Below, piece by piece: positions 23,923 through 24,197 of a DNA stretch of 24,197 nucleotides (positions are counted from its first letter, which is position 1; each line of letters begins with the position of its first letter). Made by a program: the position numbers and the translations under genes. A model generated the notes under the pieces. That model had not been told where the DNA came from. It did no database searches and saw nothing but the letters and a program-made list of their open reading frames with translations. This DNA is from Flavobacteriaceae bacterium (GTDB taxonomy: Bacteria; Bacteroidota; Bacteroidia; Flavobacteriales; Flavobacteriaceae): NCBI GenBank assembly GCA_030694835.1, contig JAUYUF010000119.1:1-24197 (forward strand). Direction: 5' to 3'.

Positions 23923-24197
23923 TTAACCAATTAATTCAACCATCAATCCGTTTTCAGTCTGATTTACTTTTGCTAAATTATTTTTAGTCAATGCTTTAAT
24001 GGTTTTATCCCATTTCTTACCACTTAATCCAGATTGATTTTTTAATTCGTTTAATTCGATTGGAGAATTAGCTTTTAGTATGACTAAAACAGCTTTTTCT
24101 TCTTCACTTAATTCAACTGCTTTCTTTTCAGGTCTCATTTGCGGAAAGAATAACACTTCTTGTATGGAACTATTATTGGTCATTAACATAACTAATC
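23923..24197 (-). CDS. lysS: Lysyl-tRNA synthetase, C-terminal end (runs off window)
   Basis: The reading frame is open to the right edge of the window, so this is the 3' end of a gene that begins outside it. The visible part starts (R)LVMLMTNNSSIQEVLFFPQMRPE, which matches the end of class II lysyl-tRNA synthetase: motif 3 arginine region, then the conserved SIRDVxxFPxMRPE segment. The frame then continues about 66 residues past the point where the E. coli enzyme ends. This C-terminal extension (ELSEEEKAVLVILKAN, then LNELKNQSGLSGKKWDKTIK and a short beta pair) looks like a small winged-helix domain and seems to be a Bacteroidota feature. The ATG at 24187-24189 is internal, not the start. 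Confidence 0.9.
   Translation of the reverse strand, partial: LVMLMTNNSSIQEVLFFPQMRPEKKAVELSEEEKAVLVILKANSPIELNELKNQSGLSGKKWDKTIKALTKNNLAKVNQTENGLMVELIG

Noticed and set aside
1..24197. CRISPR arrays, tRNA or rRNA genes, insertion sequences, prophage or toxin-antitoxin pairs
   Set aside because: No regularly spaced long repeats, no tRNA cloverleaf or rRNA-like stretch, and no transposase, integrase or phage protein motif seen in any frame.

Overview
The window is AT-rich chromosomal DNA from a member of the phylum Bacteroidota, most likely family Flavobacteriaceae. Three things support this: an intact gldK-gldL-gldM-gldN block (type IX secretion/gliding motility), promoters of the Bacteroidota type (TAnnTTTG -7 boxes) with no Shine-Dalgarno sequences, and signal peptides and lipoboxes typical of the group. 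I cannot name the genus.

Layout. (1) 175-3857: topA (DNA topoisomerase I) followed by an arginase/formiminoglutamase-fold protein whose metal-binding motifs look degenerate. (2) 3894-8589: a promoter, gldK, gldL, gldM, gldN and a clear intrinsic terminator. These encode the outer-membrane ring (GldK, GldN) and inner-membrane motor (GldL, GldM) of the type IX secretion system. (3) 8629-15876: housekeeping and envelope genes: an ABC-F ATPase, a LysM glucosaminidase lipoprotein, a small Spy/CpxP-like periplasmic protein on the minus strand, a YgiQ-type radical SAM protein, and an MscS-family channel with a secreted N-terminal domain. (4) 15890-23138: a stand-alone LytTR DNA-binding regulator divergent from a tightly packed six-gene operon. 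The operon encodes an 80-aa PqqD-like (RRE-fold) protein, an ATP-grasp ligase, a fold-type-III PLP decarboxylase, a urea-transporter/M23-metallopeptidase fusion, a YaiO-like outer-membrane barrel and a TPR protein. (5) 23192-24197, minus strand: a Mpv17/PMP22-like membrane protein and the 3' end of lysS, which runs off the window.

Region 4 is the most interesting part. Three cytoplasmic genes look biosynthetic: a peptide-recognition or carrier domain, a carboxylate-amine type ligase and an amino-acid decarboxylase. Three envelope genes follow that together span inner membrane, periplasm and outer membrane. Gaps within the operon are only 1-24 nt, so the six genes probably act as one pathway: make an amine- or amide-type product, move it across the inner membrane, and place it at or through the cell wall and outer membrane. 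The divergent intergenic region has three copies of an ATC(G/A)A core spaced exactly 21 bp apart, which matches how LytTR regulators read DNA. No precursor peptide is visible, and the product is unknown. All functional statements about this system are inference from domain families.
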